Below are positions 1-7,248 of a stretch of DNA of 64,000 bases, piece by piece (position 1 is the first letter of the stretch; each line of letters begins with the position of its first letter). The notes beneath the pieces are model-generated. The model did not search any database. It saw only the letters and a program-made list of their open reading frames with translations, and was not told the DNA's origin. The DNA is from Actinomadura hallensis. Its GTDB lineage: Bacteria > Actinomycetota > Actinomycetes > Streptosporangiales > Streptosporangiaceae. The stretch spans positions 2,666,001 to 2,730,000 of the forward strand of contig NZ_VFPO01000001.1 of the NCBI RefSeq assembly GCF_006716765.1. The letters are read 5' to 3'. The translations under genes and the position numbers were made by a program.

Positions 1-213
1 GACCTGACCGATGCCGGCGGCGGCGAGCGCCAGCACGACCAGCGCGGCGGCGAGCGCCACGATCAGGACGCCGCCGCGGACCCGCCGGTGCCCGCCCTCC
101 TCGCCGCCGTCGCCCGGCGCGCCCGCCCCGGCGGGCGGCGTCTCCTCCGTCCCTCCCGGGTGCGTCGTCTTCGGGGGCGTCCTCTTGGACGCCTTCTCCG
201 GTGCCGCCCTCAT
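1..213 (-). CDS. FecCD-type ABC permease, N-terminal fragment
   Basis: Only the first 71 residues are in the window; the gene runs off the left edge. The start is the ATG at 213-211, overlapping the TGA of the upstream binding-protein gene by four bases, so the two are translationally coupled. A 48-residue Pro/Gly/Lys-rich cytoplasmic head is followed by one hydrophobic segment (about residues 49-68) ending in GIGQV. That layout is typical of the first helix of FecCD/HmuU haem and siderophore permeases. With the HmuT-like lipoprotein next to it and an iron box upstream of the operon, a haem/iron importer role is the best inference. The substrate cannot be fixed from this fragment. Confidence 0.7.
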   Translation of the reverse strand, partial: MRAAPEKASKRTPPKTTHPGGTEETPPAGAGAPGDGGEEGGHRRVRGGVLIVALAAALVVLALAAAGIGQV

Positions 214-1307
214 CGGCACGGCCTGTAGACGGCGTCGGCGAGCGCGGAGATCGTCTCGCCGGTGCGGGAACCGAAGGTCAGCAGGGTGCCGTCCGCGACG
301 TCCACGATCCGGCGGTTCCGCCCCGCGGGGGTCTGCGCGACGCCGGGCAGCTTCAGCAGCCCGTCGACGCCGCCGACCGACTCCAGCCCGGCGGTCATGA
401 CCAGCAGCACGTCCGGCGCCGCGTTGATGAGCCCCTCGCTGGTCAGCGGCCGGAATCCGGACAGGCCGGCGGCCGTGCCCGCGTCGGTCGCGCCGATCGC
501 CTCGATCATCGCGTCCGACCCGGCGCCCCGGCCGCCGATGAGGTACACGCCCGCGCTGCCCCGCAGGTAGAGGAACGCGACCCGCAGCCGGGCGCCGGAC
601 GCCGCCCCGGCGGCCTTGCCGATCTCCCCGTTCACCCGCGCGGCGAGCCTGCGGCCCGCGCCGGGCACGCCGAGCGCGGCGGCCACCGCGCGGATGTGCT
701 CGGACACGGCGGGCAGCGTCTGCCGGTCGTCGACCAGCACCACGGGCACGCCGGACCGCCGGATCTGGTCCAGCACCTCCGGCGGCCCCATGCTCGTGTC
801 GGTGATCACGACGGAGGGGTCGAGGTCGAGCACGCCCTCGGCGGACAGGTCGTGGCCCTGCGCGGTCACCAGCGGCAGATTCCTGGCGGCCGGGAAGGTG
901 GTGGAGACGTCGCGCCCGACGAGCCTGTCCCCGAGGCCCAGCGCATGGACGATCTCCGCCAGCGAGCCGTACAGGTTGACGGCGAGGACGCGCTCGGCGT
1001 CCTCGACGGTCACCTCGGTCCCGTCGGCGGACCGCACGGTCGCGGGCAGCTCCGGTTCGGGCGACTTCTCCACGGGGACGGGGTCGCCCTTGGGCGCGGC
1101 GACGGTGCTCGGCCCGCAGTGCGCCGCGGGGTCGGTGCCGCTCACGGGCACGCCGGTCGTCCCGATGCCGCATCCGGAGAGCAGCAGCGAGCCGCCCAGC
1201 GCGGCGGCGGCGACCAGCCGCACCCGCCCCCGGGAAGCGCCGCCCCGGGGCGCGCGGGCTCTGCGGGCGCCGCCCCCGCGGACGCGGCTCCCGGCCGGCG
1301 GGGTCAC
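210..1307 (-). CDS. hmuT: HmuT-like haem/iron ABC transporter substrate-binding lipoprotein
   Basis: 365 aa, starting at GTG 1307-1305, which overlaps the stop of the upstream gene in a GTGA arrangement. The N-terminus has basic residues, a hydrophobic stretch and a lipobox (LLLSGC), so it is an exported lipoprotein. The mature part is a periplasmic_BP_2 (cluster 9 / class III) binding protein: an N-terminal lobe containing NLYGSLAEIVHALGLGDRLV and GRDVSTTFP, the phrase LDPSVVITD, and a C-terminal lobe ending in the SRTGETISALADAVY helix. It would capture haem or Fe-siderophore outside the membrane and deliver it to the FecCD permease encoded immediately downstream. Regulation is probably through the iron box at 2072-2090. 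Haem rather than siderophore is inferred from the family and the surface-protein neighbours. Confidence 0.8.
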   Translation of the reverse strand: MTPPAGSRVRGGGARRARAPRGGASRGRVRLVAAAALGGSLLLSGCGIGTTGVPVSGTDPAAHCGPSTVAAPKGDPVPVEKSPEPELPATVRSADGTEVTVEDAERVLAVNLYGSLAEIVHALGLGDRLVGRDVSTTFPAARNLPLVTAQGHDLSAEGVLDLDPSVVITDTSMGPPEVLDQIRRSGVPVVLVDDRQTLPAVSEHIRAVAAALGVPGAGRRLAARVNGEIGKAAGAASGARLRVAFLYLRGSAGVYLIGGRGAGSDAMIEAIGATDAGTAAGLSGFRPLTSEGLINAAPDVLLVMTAGLESVGGVDGLLKLPGVAQTPAGRNRRIVDVADGTLLTFGSRTGETISALADAVYRPCR

Positions 1308-1978
1308 GCGGCGGCCCCGGACGGCGCGGCGGCGTTCCGGCGGCGGCGCGGCACGAGCAGCGCCCCGGCGGCGACCACGGCGGCGCCCCCGGCGCCGGCG
1401 GCGGCCCACGCCCACATGGGGACGCCGCCGTCGTCGCCGAACGTCACCGGCACCCTGACGTCCTGCGACCGGTCGGACCCGCGGGTGTGGTCCGCCCTGG
1501 TGACCACGGCGCAGCGCACCTCGGTGCAGTCGACGGAGTCCGACAGCTCGGGCGTGACACGGATCTCGACGTCGAACGTGCCGCCGGGCCCGTACGGGAC
1601 GGCGAGCCCCTTCCCGTACGGCGGCGGGTTCGAGGACACCCACTGCGACGCGCCGCCGCTCCCGGACGTGTCCGCGCCGCCGCCGCAGGGGGAGGGGGCC
1701 TTGTCCGGCCCGTTGTCGCGGCAGAGCGCCACGTAGATGCCCTTCCGGGGATCGAAACCGGAGCCCTGAACCCGCACCTTCGCGCCGCCGGTGGGCAGGC
1801 CGTCCGTCTCCGAGACCGTGAGCGTCTGCCCGTCCGGGCCGGTGGCCCTGCCCGCGTCCGCGAGCGCGGCGGGGGCGAGCGCCAGTCCGGCGGCGGCCGT
1901 CAGGGCGAGCGCGGCGCCGGAGCGCGCGGCGAGGGTGCGCGCGGTGATGGAGCGTGCGGCGGTGCGTGGTGCGTGCAT
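1304..1978 (-). CDS. secreted, membrane-anchored GSGFD-domain surface protein
   Basis: 224 aa. It has a signal peptide (about residues 1-40, ending ALADA), then one Ig-like domain with QGSGFDPRKGIYVALC and, later, two cysteines in VDCTEVRCAVVTRADHT followed by GSDRSQDVRVPVTF. A C-terminal hydrophobic helix and an RRRR stop-transfer tail follow. The same domain recurs in the two rightward genes at 2108 and 3071. The fold resembles neocarzinostatin-family and haem-associated surface proteins of actinomycetes, but no haem-binding residue is provable here. It is the first gene of the leftward operon into hmuT and the permease, so a role in passing iron/haem across the wall is inferred from context. 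Confidence 0.65.
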   Translation of the reverse strand: MHAPRTAARSITARTLAARSGAALALTAAAGLALAPAALADAGRATGPDGQTLTVSETDGLPTGGAKVRVQGSGFDPRKGIYVALCRDNGPDKAPSPCGGGADTSGSGGASQWVSSNPPPYGKGLAVPYGPGGTFDVEIRVTPELSDSVDCTEVRCAVVTRADHTRGSDRSQDVRVPVTFGDDGGVPMWAWAAAGAGGAAVVAAGALLVPRRRRNAAAPSGAAA

Positions 1979-2071
1979 CAGGTCGTCAGTCCCCCACTCT
2001 CGGCGCCCCGGCCGCCGGAGGCCGGGACGATCCGTGGCCCACCAGGGCCTTTACCAAGACTGGCGCAAACA

Positions 2072-2090
2072 TTAGCTTAGGCTTGCCTAA
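2072..2090. promoter_or_regulatory. DtxR/IdeR iron box in divergent promoter
   Basis: The sequence TTAGCTTAGGCTTGCCTAA matches the 19-bp iron box consensus TWAGGTWAGSCTWACCTWA at 16 positions. It lies between the leftward importer operon (start 1978) and the rightward gene at 2108, so it could repress both when iron is plentiful. A weaker second match (about 13 of 19) sits at 2097-2115 and overlaps the ribosome binding site and start of the rightward gene. Confidence 0.75.
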
Positions 2091-2107
2091 CTTTTAAGAG
2101 GTGAGCC

Positions 2108-2977
2108 TTGCCTAAGTTGAAATTGGTTCGGGTTGCGTCCGCCAAGGGCGCGGCGGTGGTCGTGACGGCGCTCGGACTGCTGGTGACCGCGCCCCAGCCC
2201 GCCTTCGCGGCGTCGGTGCGGGTGTCCCCGACGACGGGGCTCGACCCGGGCGGGCAGACGATCACGGTCCGCGGATCGGGCTTCGACCCCCGGCGCAACA
2301 ACAAGTTCGGCGTGTACGTCGTGTTCGGCCCGCGCAACGCGGACTGGGTGACGAACTCCAACGCCTACCTCTCCGCCAAGTGGGTGCATCCCGGCGGGGC
2401 GGGCGGCGGCAGCGGCCAGGCGCCGATGAGCGCGTCCGGTTCCTTCTCGGTCACGCTCTCGGTGAAGGCCAGGTACACCGACGGGGACGGCAAGAAGGTC
2501 GACTGCCTGAAGACCCAGTGCTACGTGATCACGATGGCCGCGCACGGCGTCCCCGACCGCAGCCAGGACACCTTCACGCCCGTCAGCTTCAAGGGCGGCG
2601 GCTCGGCCGGCGGGTCCGGCTCGGGGAGTTCGGGAGCGGCGGGTCCGGGAGGCTCGGCGGGGTCTGGCGGAGGGAAGGGGGGCGGCGCGTCCGGCTCCGG
2701 GGCCGCGGACCCCAGCGCGCCGGGGGTGCCGCACGGGTCCGCGCCGGGGGACGCGCCCGGGACCCCCGGGGCGACGGCGACGCCGGACGCGTCGCTCGCC
2801 GGCGCGTCGCCCGCGGGCGCGTTCGAGCAGACGATCTCGGGCGGCGAGGCGCGGTCGCCGTGGCCGTTCTGGGCCGCGACCGCCGCGGCCGGGACCGCCG
2901 TGCTGACCGCGCGTTCGGTGCTCCGCCGCAGGCCGGGGCGGTACGCGCGGCGCCGCGGCGCCGGTCCCGCCTCTTGA
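2108..2977 (+). CDS. secreted GSGFD-domain surface protein with Gly/Ser/Pro linker
   Basis: 289 aa from a TTG start at 2108, chosen because AGAGGTGAG lies 3-11 bases upstream. Signal peptide to about residue 35 (QPAFAA). One extracellular domain follows, with RGSGFDPRRNNKFGVYVVFG, the pair VDCLKTQCYVITMAAHG, and PDRSQDTFTPVSF. Next comes about 90 residues of Gly/Ser/Ala/Pro-rich linker, then a C-terminal membrane helix and an Arg-rich tail. This is the layout of a wall-spanning, membrane-anchored protein. It is a close paralogue of the gene at 3071 and a more distant one of 1304-1978. The iron box overlaps its start region. Function is inferred as iron/haem acquisition at the surface. Confidence 0.65.
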   Translation: MPKLKLVRVASAKGAAVVVTALGLLVTAPQPAFAASVRVSPTTGLDPGGQTITVRGSGFDPRRNNKFGVYVVFGPRNADWVTNSNAYLSAKWVHPGGAGGGSGQAPMSASGSFSVTLSVKARYTDGDGKKVDCLKTQCYVITMAAHGVPDRSQDTFTPVSFKGGGSAGGSGSGSSGAAGPGGSAGSGGGKGGGASGSGAADPSAPGVPHGSAPGDAPGTPGATATPDASLAGASPAGAFEQTISGGEARSPWPFWAATAAAGTAVLTARSVLRRRPGRYARRRGAGPAS

Positions 2978-3008
2978 TCTCGTCCGGAACTCCTGTACAG
3001 TCCCCGGC

Positions 3009-3027
3009 TTAGGTAAGGCTTACCTAA
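3009..3027. promoter_or_regulatory. perfect DtxR/IdeR iron box
   Basis: TTAGGTAAGGCTTACCTAA fits every position of the degenerate consensus TWAGGTWAGSCTWACCTWA and is palindromic apart from its centre. It sits 44-62 bases upstream of the ATG at 3071, in the promoter position, so the rightward surface operon should be iron-repressed. Confidence 0.85.
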
Positions 3028-3070
3028 GTTACTGCCTTGCCTTTCGGTCCATTCCCCGTGAAAGGAAGCC

Positions 3071-4084
3071 ATGAAGAAGGCGACCAGACGGATCGGCCGC
3101 GGCGGCGCGGTGCTCGCCGCCGCCGGGCTGATCACCCTGGGGCTGGGCGCGACGCCGGCGTTCGCCGCCGGGCCGTCCACCACCGTCACGCCGAAGACCG
3201 GAGCCGACCCGGCCGGCCAGGACTTCGTCGTGAAGGGCAGCGGGTTCGACCCGAACGCCAACAACGGCTTCGGCGTCTACGTCGTGTTCGGCCCGAAGAA
3301 CGCCGACTACGCGACCAACGCCGCAACGTTCCAGGCGTCGAAGTGGGTCCACCGGAACGGGACGCCCAGTTCCGGCCAGGACAGGATGAACCCCGACGGG
3401 ACCTTCGAGGTCACCCTCCCCGACGTCAAGGCCCAGTACACCGACGGCAACGGCGTGTTCCACGACTGCCTGAAGGTGCAGTGCTACGTCATCACGATGG
3501 CGGCGCACGGCGTCCCCGACCGCAGCCAGGACACGTTCACCCCCGTGACCTTCGTCGGGGGAGAGAACCCCGATCCCGGCGGCGACCCCGGCGGCGAGCC
3601 GGGCGGCGGCGACCCCGGGGGCGGCGAGCCCGGCGCCGGGACGGGGCAGCAGACCCTGACCACGACGGTGAACAACGGCGCGCTCACCCTGTCCCTGGAC
3701 GGGGACACCGCGCAGCTGAGCACCGTTTCCCCGGGCGAGCACTCCACCGGTTCCCTGCGCACCGCCACCGTCACCGACGCGCGCGGCACCCAGGCGGGCT
3801 GGAACCTCGTCGGCGAGGTGACCGACTTCAGCCACGCGCAGGGCGCCACGATTCCGCGGGCCAACCTCACCTGGACGCCGGACGCCCGGGTGGTCGACGA
3901 CGGCTCGAACGGCACGGTGACGCCGGGCGCGGCGGGTTCGCTCGGCACGGCCCGGACGCTCGCGTCGGCGGCGGCCGGTGCCAGCGGCGGCGTGTTCAAG
4001 GCGGGCGCGGACCTCGACCTGAGCGTCCCCGCCGGGGCCTCGCCGGGCGACTACACCGCGACGCTCACCCTGACCCTCTCCTAG
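3071..4084 (+). CDS. secreted GSGFD plus WxL-like domain surface protein
   Basis: 337 aa, ATG at 3071 with AAAGGAAG just upstream. The signal peptide ends at about residue 33 (TPAFAA). Residues 34-160 form the same extracellular domain as the 2108 gene (KGSGFDPNANNGFGVYVVFG; VQCYVITMAAHG; PDRSQDTFTPVTF). A short Pro/Gly linker (about 163-190) leads to a second domain of about 145 residues: GWNLVGEVTDFS, then ANLTWTPDARV, then a C-terminus PGDYTATLTLTLS. This pattern resembles the WxL cell-surface domain, which in Firmicutes binds peptidoglycan. There is no C-terminal membrane helix, so it would be secreted and wall-associated. The next gene is DUF916-like, the usual partner of WxL proteins, which supports the call. 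Confidence 0.7.
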   Translation: MKKATRRIGRGGAVLAAAGLITLGLGATPAFAAGPSTTVTPKTGADPAGQDFVVKGSGFDPNANNGFGVYVVFGPKNADYATNAATFQASKWVHRNGTPSSGQDRMNPDGTFEVTLPDVKAQYTDGNGVFHDCLKVQCYVITMAAHGVPDRSQDTFTPVTFVGGENPDPGGDPGGEPGGGDPGGGEPGAGTGQQTLTTTVNNGALTLSLDGDTAQLSTVSPGEHSTGSLRTATVTDARGTQAGWNLVGEVTDFSHAQGATIPRANLTWTPDARVVDDGSNGTVTPGAAGSLGTARTLASAAAGASGGVFKAGADLDLSVPAGASPGDYTATLTLTLS

Positions 4085-4093
4085 ATAACAGAG

Positions 4094-4153
4094 CTTCTCC
4101 CAGGACGGAGAAGGAAGGCGGGGTGGGAATGGTCCAAGCATCCCCACCCCGCC
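4094..4153 (+). terminator. two hairpins after the WxL-like gene
   Basis: A 7-bp stem with a 6-base loop (4094-4113, CTTCTCC/GGAGAAG) is followed by a strong GC hairpin (4117-4153, GGCGGGGTGGGA pairing with TCCCCACCCCGCC, one bulge, 12-base loop). No clear U-tract follows. It may attenuate rather than fully stop transcription into the gene at 4182. Confidence 0.45.
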
Positions 4154-4181
4154 CGCTCAAAGAGTACGCGGAGCCCAACCG

Positions 4182-5246
4182 ATGAAATCCTCCCGTGGCG
4201 GGGCCCTCACGGCGGCGCTGGCCGCGGCGCTGATCGTCCCGGCGGCCTCGCCCGCCGCCCCCGCGCACGCCGCGGCGCCCGCCCCGACCGCGGCGCCTGC
4301 CCCGACCGCGGCGCCCGCCCCGACCGCCGTGCCCGCCCCGACCGCCGTGCCCGCCGCGCCCTCGCCCGGCGGCGGCCTCACCTGGTCGGTGAAGCCCGCC
4401 GGCGTGAAGGGCCAGTCCCGGCGCGACTACTTCGTCTACACGCTCTCCCCAGGGCAGCGGGTGCGCGACAAGGTGGTCATCACCAACCTCAGCGACCGCG
4501 CCCTCACCTTCCGGGTGTACGCCACGGACGCCTTCAACACCGCGGACGGCTCGTTCGCCCTCCTCACCGCCGACCGGCAGGCGTCCGACATCGGCACCTG
4601 GGTGTCGATCGCGGGGGCCCCGACCCGGACGGTCGAGCCCGGCCGGTCCGTGCGGGTGCCGTTCACGCTGGCCGTCCCGTCCGGCGCCACCCCCGGCGAC
4701 CACTCCGGCGGCCTGATCGCCGCCGTCACCGAGCAGACCACCGGCGCGCAGGGACAGCGGGTCAACGTCGACCGCCGCGTCGCCGCGCGGATCTACACGC
4801 GCGTGAACGGGGCGCTGTCGTCGTCCCTGCAGATCGACGCGCTGAAGGTCGCGCCCGCGCGGCCGATCGCCGGCACCGGCGACGTCGAGGTGACCTACCG
4901 GATCCGCAACGCCGGCAACACGCGCCTCCGGGCCGACGCGCGGATCGGCGTCACCGGCCCGTTCGGGCTCGGGCTCGGCCGGCCCGCGTCCCGGCAGGTG
5001 CCCGAGCTGCTGCCGGGCAACTCCTACACGTTCACCGACCGTGTCCGGGGCGTGTTCCCGGCGGGTCCGCTGACCGCGTCGCTGAGGCTGACGCCGGTCG
5101 ACCCGATGGAGGCCGACCCGTCCGCGGCGCGGCCCACCGTCCGCACCACCGGGTGGTGGACGACGCCCTGGGCGGTCCTCGCCGCCGTCGTGGTCGCCGT
5201 CGCCGCCGCTGTCCACCTCCACCGCCGCCGCAGGAGCCGGGCATGA
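4182..5246 (+). CDS. DUF916/WxL-interacting-protein-like surface protein
   Basis: 354 aa. A signal peptide (about residues 1-31, ending AHAAA) is followed by a low-complexity PAPTAAPAPTA repeat encoded by near-identical 15-base units around 4275-4350. Residues about 70-190 (SVKPAG, YFVYTLSPGQRVRDKVVITN, DHSGGLIAAV) match the DUF916-like peptidoglycan-binding domain. Residues about 200-310 form a second beta domain (VEVTYRIRNAGNTRL). A C-terminal helix and RRRRSR tail anchor it in the membrane. DUF916/DUF3324 proteins pair genetically and physically with WxL proteins in Firmicutes, and here the gene directly follows one. Its stop overlaps the next start by four bases. Confidence 0.7.
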   Translation: MKSSRGGALTAALAAALIVPAASPAAPAHAAAPAPTAAPAPTAAPAPTAVPAPTAVPAAPSPGGGLTWSVKPAGVKGQSRRDYFVYTLSPGQRVRDKVVITNLSDRALTFRVYATDAFNTADGSFALLTADRQASDIGTWVSIAGAPTRTVEPGRSVRVPFTLAVPSGATPGDHSGGLIAAVTEQTTGAQGQRVNVDRRVAARIYTRVNGALSSSLQIDALKVAPARPIAGTGDVEVTYRIRNAGNTRLRADARIGVTGPFGLGLGRPASRQVPELLPGNSYTFTDRVRGVFPAGPLTASLRLTPVDPMEADPSAARPTVRTTGWWTTPWAVLAAVVVAVAAAVHLHRRRRSRA

Positions 5247-6517
5247 ACGCGCTGCTGGCGGGGCTGCTCGCCGTCCCCGCACTCGTCCTCGGCGCCCCCG
5301 GCCCGACCGTCGAGGTCGACCGCGCCGACGTGAGGCCGGGCGACACCGTCACCGTCGACCTCGCCGCCTGGCCCGCCGGGAACGTGCTGATCGAGCTGTG
5401 CGGCAACGGAGGCGTGCGCGGCTCGGCCGACTGCGCCGTGGCCGCCGCTGCGACCACGCACGTGAACGAGCAGGGCCGCGCCACCGCGATGGTCACGATC
5501 GTGAAGCCGCCGATCGGCTGCCCCTGCGTCATCTCCGCCCGCCCGGTCGGCGGCGGCAGGGCGCGGACCGTCCCGGTGAACATCGAGGGCGTGCCGACCC
5601 TGACCGCGGCGCAGCGCCGCAGGGCGTCCGCCGGGCCCGCGCTCGACCTGACCGTCTCGGAGGTGCGGGTCAGCGGCGGCGGGCCGTCCGCGGCGTGGCT
5701 CGGCGGGCCGGCCGAGCGGACCGTCACGTTCACCGTCCGCAACACGGGGAAGGCGCCGGTCACCGACCCGCCCCTCACCCTGGCCGCCGGGCGCGGCCCC
5801 GAGCCCACCGGGATCGTCGACGCGCCCGAGATCGGCACTCTGGCCCCCGGCCAGGAGCGCACCTTCAACGTCAGGGTCGAGCTGCCGGGGCCCGCGTTCG
5901 GCCGGTACACGGTCGTCGGCGAGCTGACCGGCGTCGACCGCCCGGTCCGCTTCACCGCCCACACGTCCTCCTATCCGTGGGGGCTGCCGATCCTGCTCGC
6001 GCTCGCGGTGCCCGCGACCGTCGTCCGGGAGCTCACCGGCAAGGGCGGGCGGCGGCGCCCCGCCCGTAGGGCAGACGCGGCCGCATCGCCGGCCCGGACG
6101 GCGGTCCTGCCCCTGCCGGCGGGAGGCGCGGCCGGCGCCGGGGGCGGTCCGGTGTCGATGAACGAGGTCGTCGCGGCGAACATCGGCCAGTGGCGCCGCG
6201 TCCGGAACCTGTCGCGGGAGGCGCTCGCCGACGCCCTCACCTCCGTCACCGGCCGGAGCTGGACCGCCGGCCTGGTCGAGAGCGCCGAGACCTCCACCCC
6301 GCCCCACCGGTTCGACGCGGACGAGCTGCTCGCCTTCAGCCGCGCGCTCGACGTCCCCGTCCCGGCCCTGCTCCTGCCGCCCCCGGAGCTCATGGCGCCC
6401 GCCGGCGCCCAGAAGGACGGCGCCCCGGGGAACAGTTCTCCGGAGAAGAGCGCTCCGGAGAACAGTGCTCCTAAGAGAGGAGTCCTGAAGAAGGGTTCCC
6501 CGAAGAAACCGGCGTGA
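5243..6517 (+). CDS. extracytoplasmic CARDB-like domain, one TM, cytoplasmic XRE-type HTH
   Basis: 424 aa, ATG at 5243 overlapping the previous stop (ATGA). A signal-like N-terminus (LLAGLLAVPALVLGAPG) is followed by two beta-rich extracellular domains. The first carries two Cys pairs (LIELCGNGGV...SADC and IGCPC). The second is CARDB/COG1470-like (VTFTVRNTGKAPV). A single membrane helix (about residues 255-270, WGLPILLALAVPATVV) and a basic linker follow. From residue 306 (ATG at 6158) comes an XRE-like helix-turn-helix (VVAANIGQWRRVRNLSREAL, then LVESAE) and a charged low-complexity tail (NSSPEKSAPENSAPK). The frame is open throughout, so this reads as a membrane-tethered DNA-binding protein able to sense the surface complex encoded beside it. 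Alternatively, translation could restart at 6158 to give a separate soluble regulator. Confidence 0.6.
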   Translation: MNALLAGLLAVPALVLGAPGPTVEVDRADVRPGDTVTVDLAAWPAGNVLIELCGNGGVRGSADCAVAAAATTHVNEQGRATAMVTIVKPPIGCPCVISARPVGGGRARTVPVNIEGVPTLTAAQRRRASAGPALDLTVSEVRVSGGGPSAAWLGGPAERTVTFTVRNTGKAPVTDPPLTLAAGRGPEPTGIVDAPEIGTLAPGQERTFNVRVELPGPAFGRYTVVGELTGVDRPVRFTAHTSSYPWGLPILLALAVPATVVRELTGKGGRRRPARRADAAASPARTAVLPLPAGGAAGAGGGPVSMNEVVAANIGQWRRVRNLSREALADALTSVTGRSWTAGLVESAETSTPPHRFDADELLAFSRALDVPVPALLLPPPELMAPAGAQKDGAPGNSSPEKSAPENSAPKRGVLKKGSPKKPA

Positions 6518-6598
6518 CCGGCCTCCTCCTCCCCTCGGCGCCCCGGCCGGGGGATCGCCGGGTGGTGCGCCGCGGTGGCGCGGGTCCGGACAGGGCGG

Positions 6599-6618
6599 TT
6601 GCTAGCATTAGCAATTGC
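6599..6618. promoter_or_regulatory. ArsR-type operator, copy 1
   Basis: TTGCTAGCATTAGCAATTGC, an AT-rich imperfect inverted repeat 83 bases upstream of the ArsR gene start. It shares TTGCTA and the end AGCAATTGC/GGCAATTGC with the sequence at 7154-7173 upstream of the membrane-complex operon. Two related sites flanking the regulator fit autoregulation plus control of the operon. Confidence 0.6.
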
Positions 6619-6700
6619 CGTTTCCGTAAACCCATCGACCCGTCCGCCGGAGCGCCGCCGGCCGGGTCGCTGCGGAGAACCCTGTGAGGGGCCGCCTGCC

Positions 6701-7060
6701 GTGAGCACGCCGCTGTACCAGCTCAAGGCCGAGTTCTTCAAGACGCTGGGGCATCCGGCCCGGATCAGGGTGCTGGAGCTGCTCAGCGAACGCGACCACG
6801 CGGTGGCCGAGATGCTGCCCGAGGTCGGGATCGAGCCGGCCCACCTGTCCCAGCAGCTCGCCGTGCTGCGCCGGGCCGGGCTGGTCGTCTCCCGCAAGGA
6901 GGGCACGACCGTCATCTACTCGCTGACCAGCCCGCAGGTCGCCGACCTGCTGGCCGTCGCGCGGTCGATCCTCACCGGGGTGCTGGCGGGCCAGGCCGAG
7001 CTGCTGGACGACCTGCGCTCCGGCGGTGCGGCGGGCGGCCGGGGACGCCGGTCGGGGTAG
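6701..7060 (+). CDS. ArsR-family winged-helix regulator of the hydrogenase-like operon
   Basis: 119 aa from GTG 6701. A compact ArsR/SmtB fold is visible: LKAEFFKTLGHPARIRVLEL (helix 1-2), LPEVGIEPAHLSQQLAVLRR (recognition helix), then GLVVSRKEGTTVIYSL (wing). The classic metal-binding ELCVCD motif is absent and the chain has no cysteine, so its signal is not a thiol-bound metal at alpha-3. It matches in size and position Rv0081 of M. tuberculosis, a hypoxia-linked ArsR protein that precedes the hycD/hycE-like genes Rv0082-Rv0087. It most likely binds the two related operators at 6599 and 7154. Confidence 0.8.
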   Translation: MSTPLYQLKAEFFKTLGHPARIRVLELLSERDHAVAEMLPEVGIEPAHLSQQLAVLRRAGLVVSRKEGTTVIYSLTSPQVADLLAVARSILTGVLAGQAELLDDLRSGGAAGGRGRRSG

Positions 7061-7153
7061 CCGGCCGCCGCCTGTGGGACGGAAGCGGCCGAAGGGTATG
7101 TGAGGGGGACCGTGCCGGGGCCGGACGGCCTTGGCTCTCGCATGCCTGATTGA

Positions 7154-7169
7154 TTGCTAATATTGGCAA
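7154..7169. promoter_or_regulatory. ArsR-type operator, copy 2
   Basis: TTGCTAATATTGGCAA is a near-perfect palindrome (one mismatch), extended to the right as TTGC. It lies 80-95 bases upstream of the first gene of the membrane-complex operon and resembles the operator at 6599-6618. Confidence 0.65.
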
Positions 7170-7171
7170 TT

Positions 7172-7194
7172 GCGCAGGCTGCTAGTGCCTGCGC
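7172..7194 (+). other. 5'-UTR hairpin before the hydrogenase-like operon
   Basis: GCGCAGGC and GCCTGCGC form a perfect 8-bp stem around a 7-base loop, immediately downstream of the operator and 54 bases before the GTG start. It could shape the leader mRNA or extend the protein-binding region. No U-tract follows. Confidence 0.4.
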
Positions 7195-7248
7195 GGCACC
7201 GCAGCCACCAAGTCGGCCAGTCGGCCGTCGTCGCAGTCGGGGAGCCGG

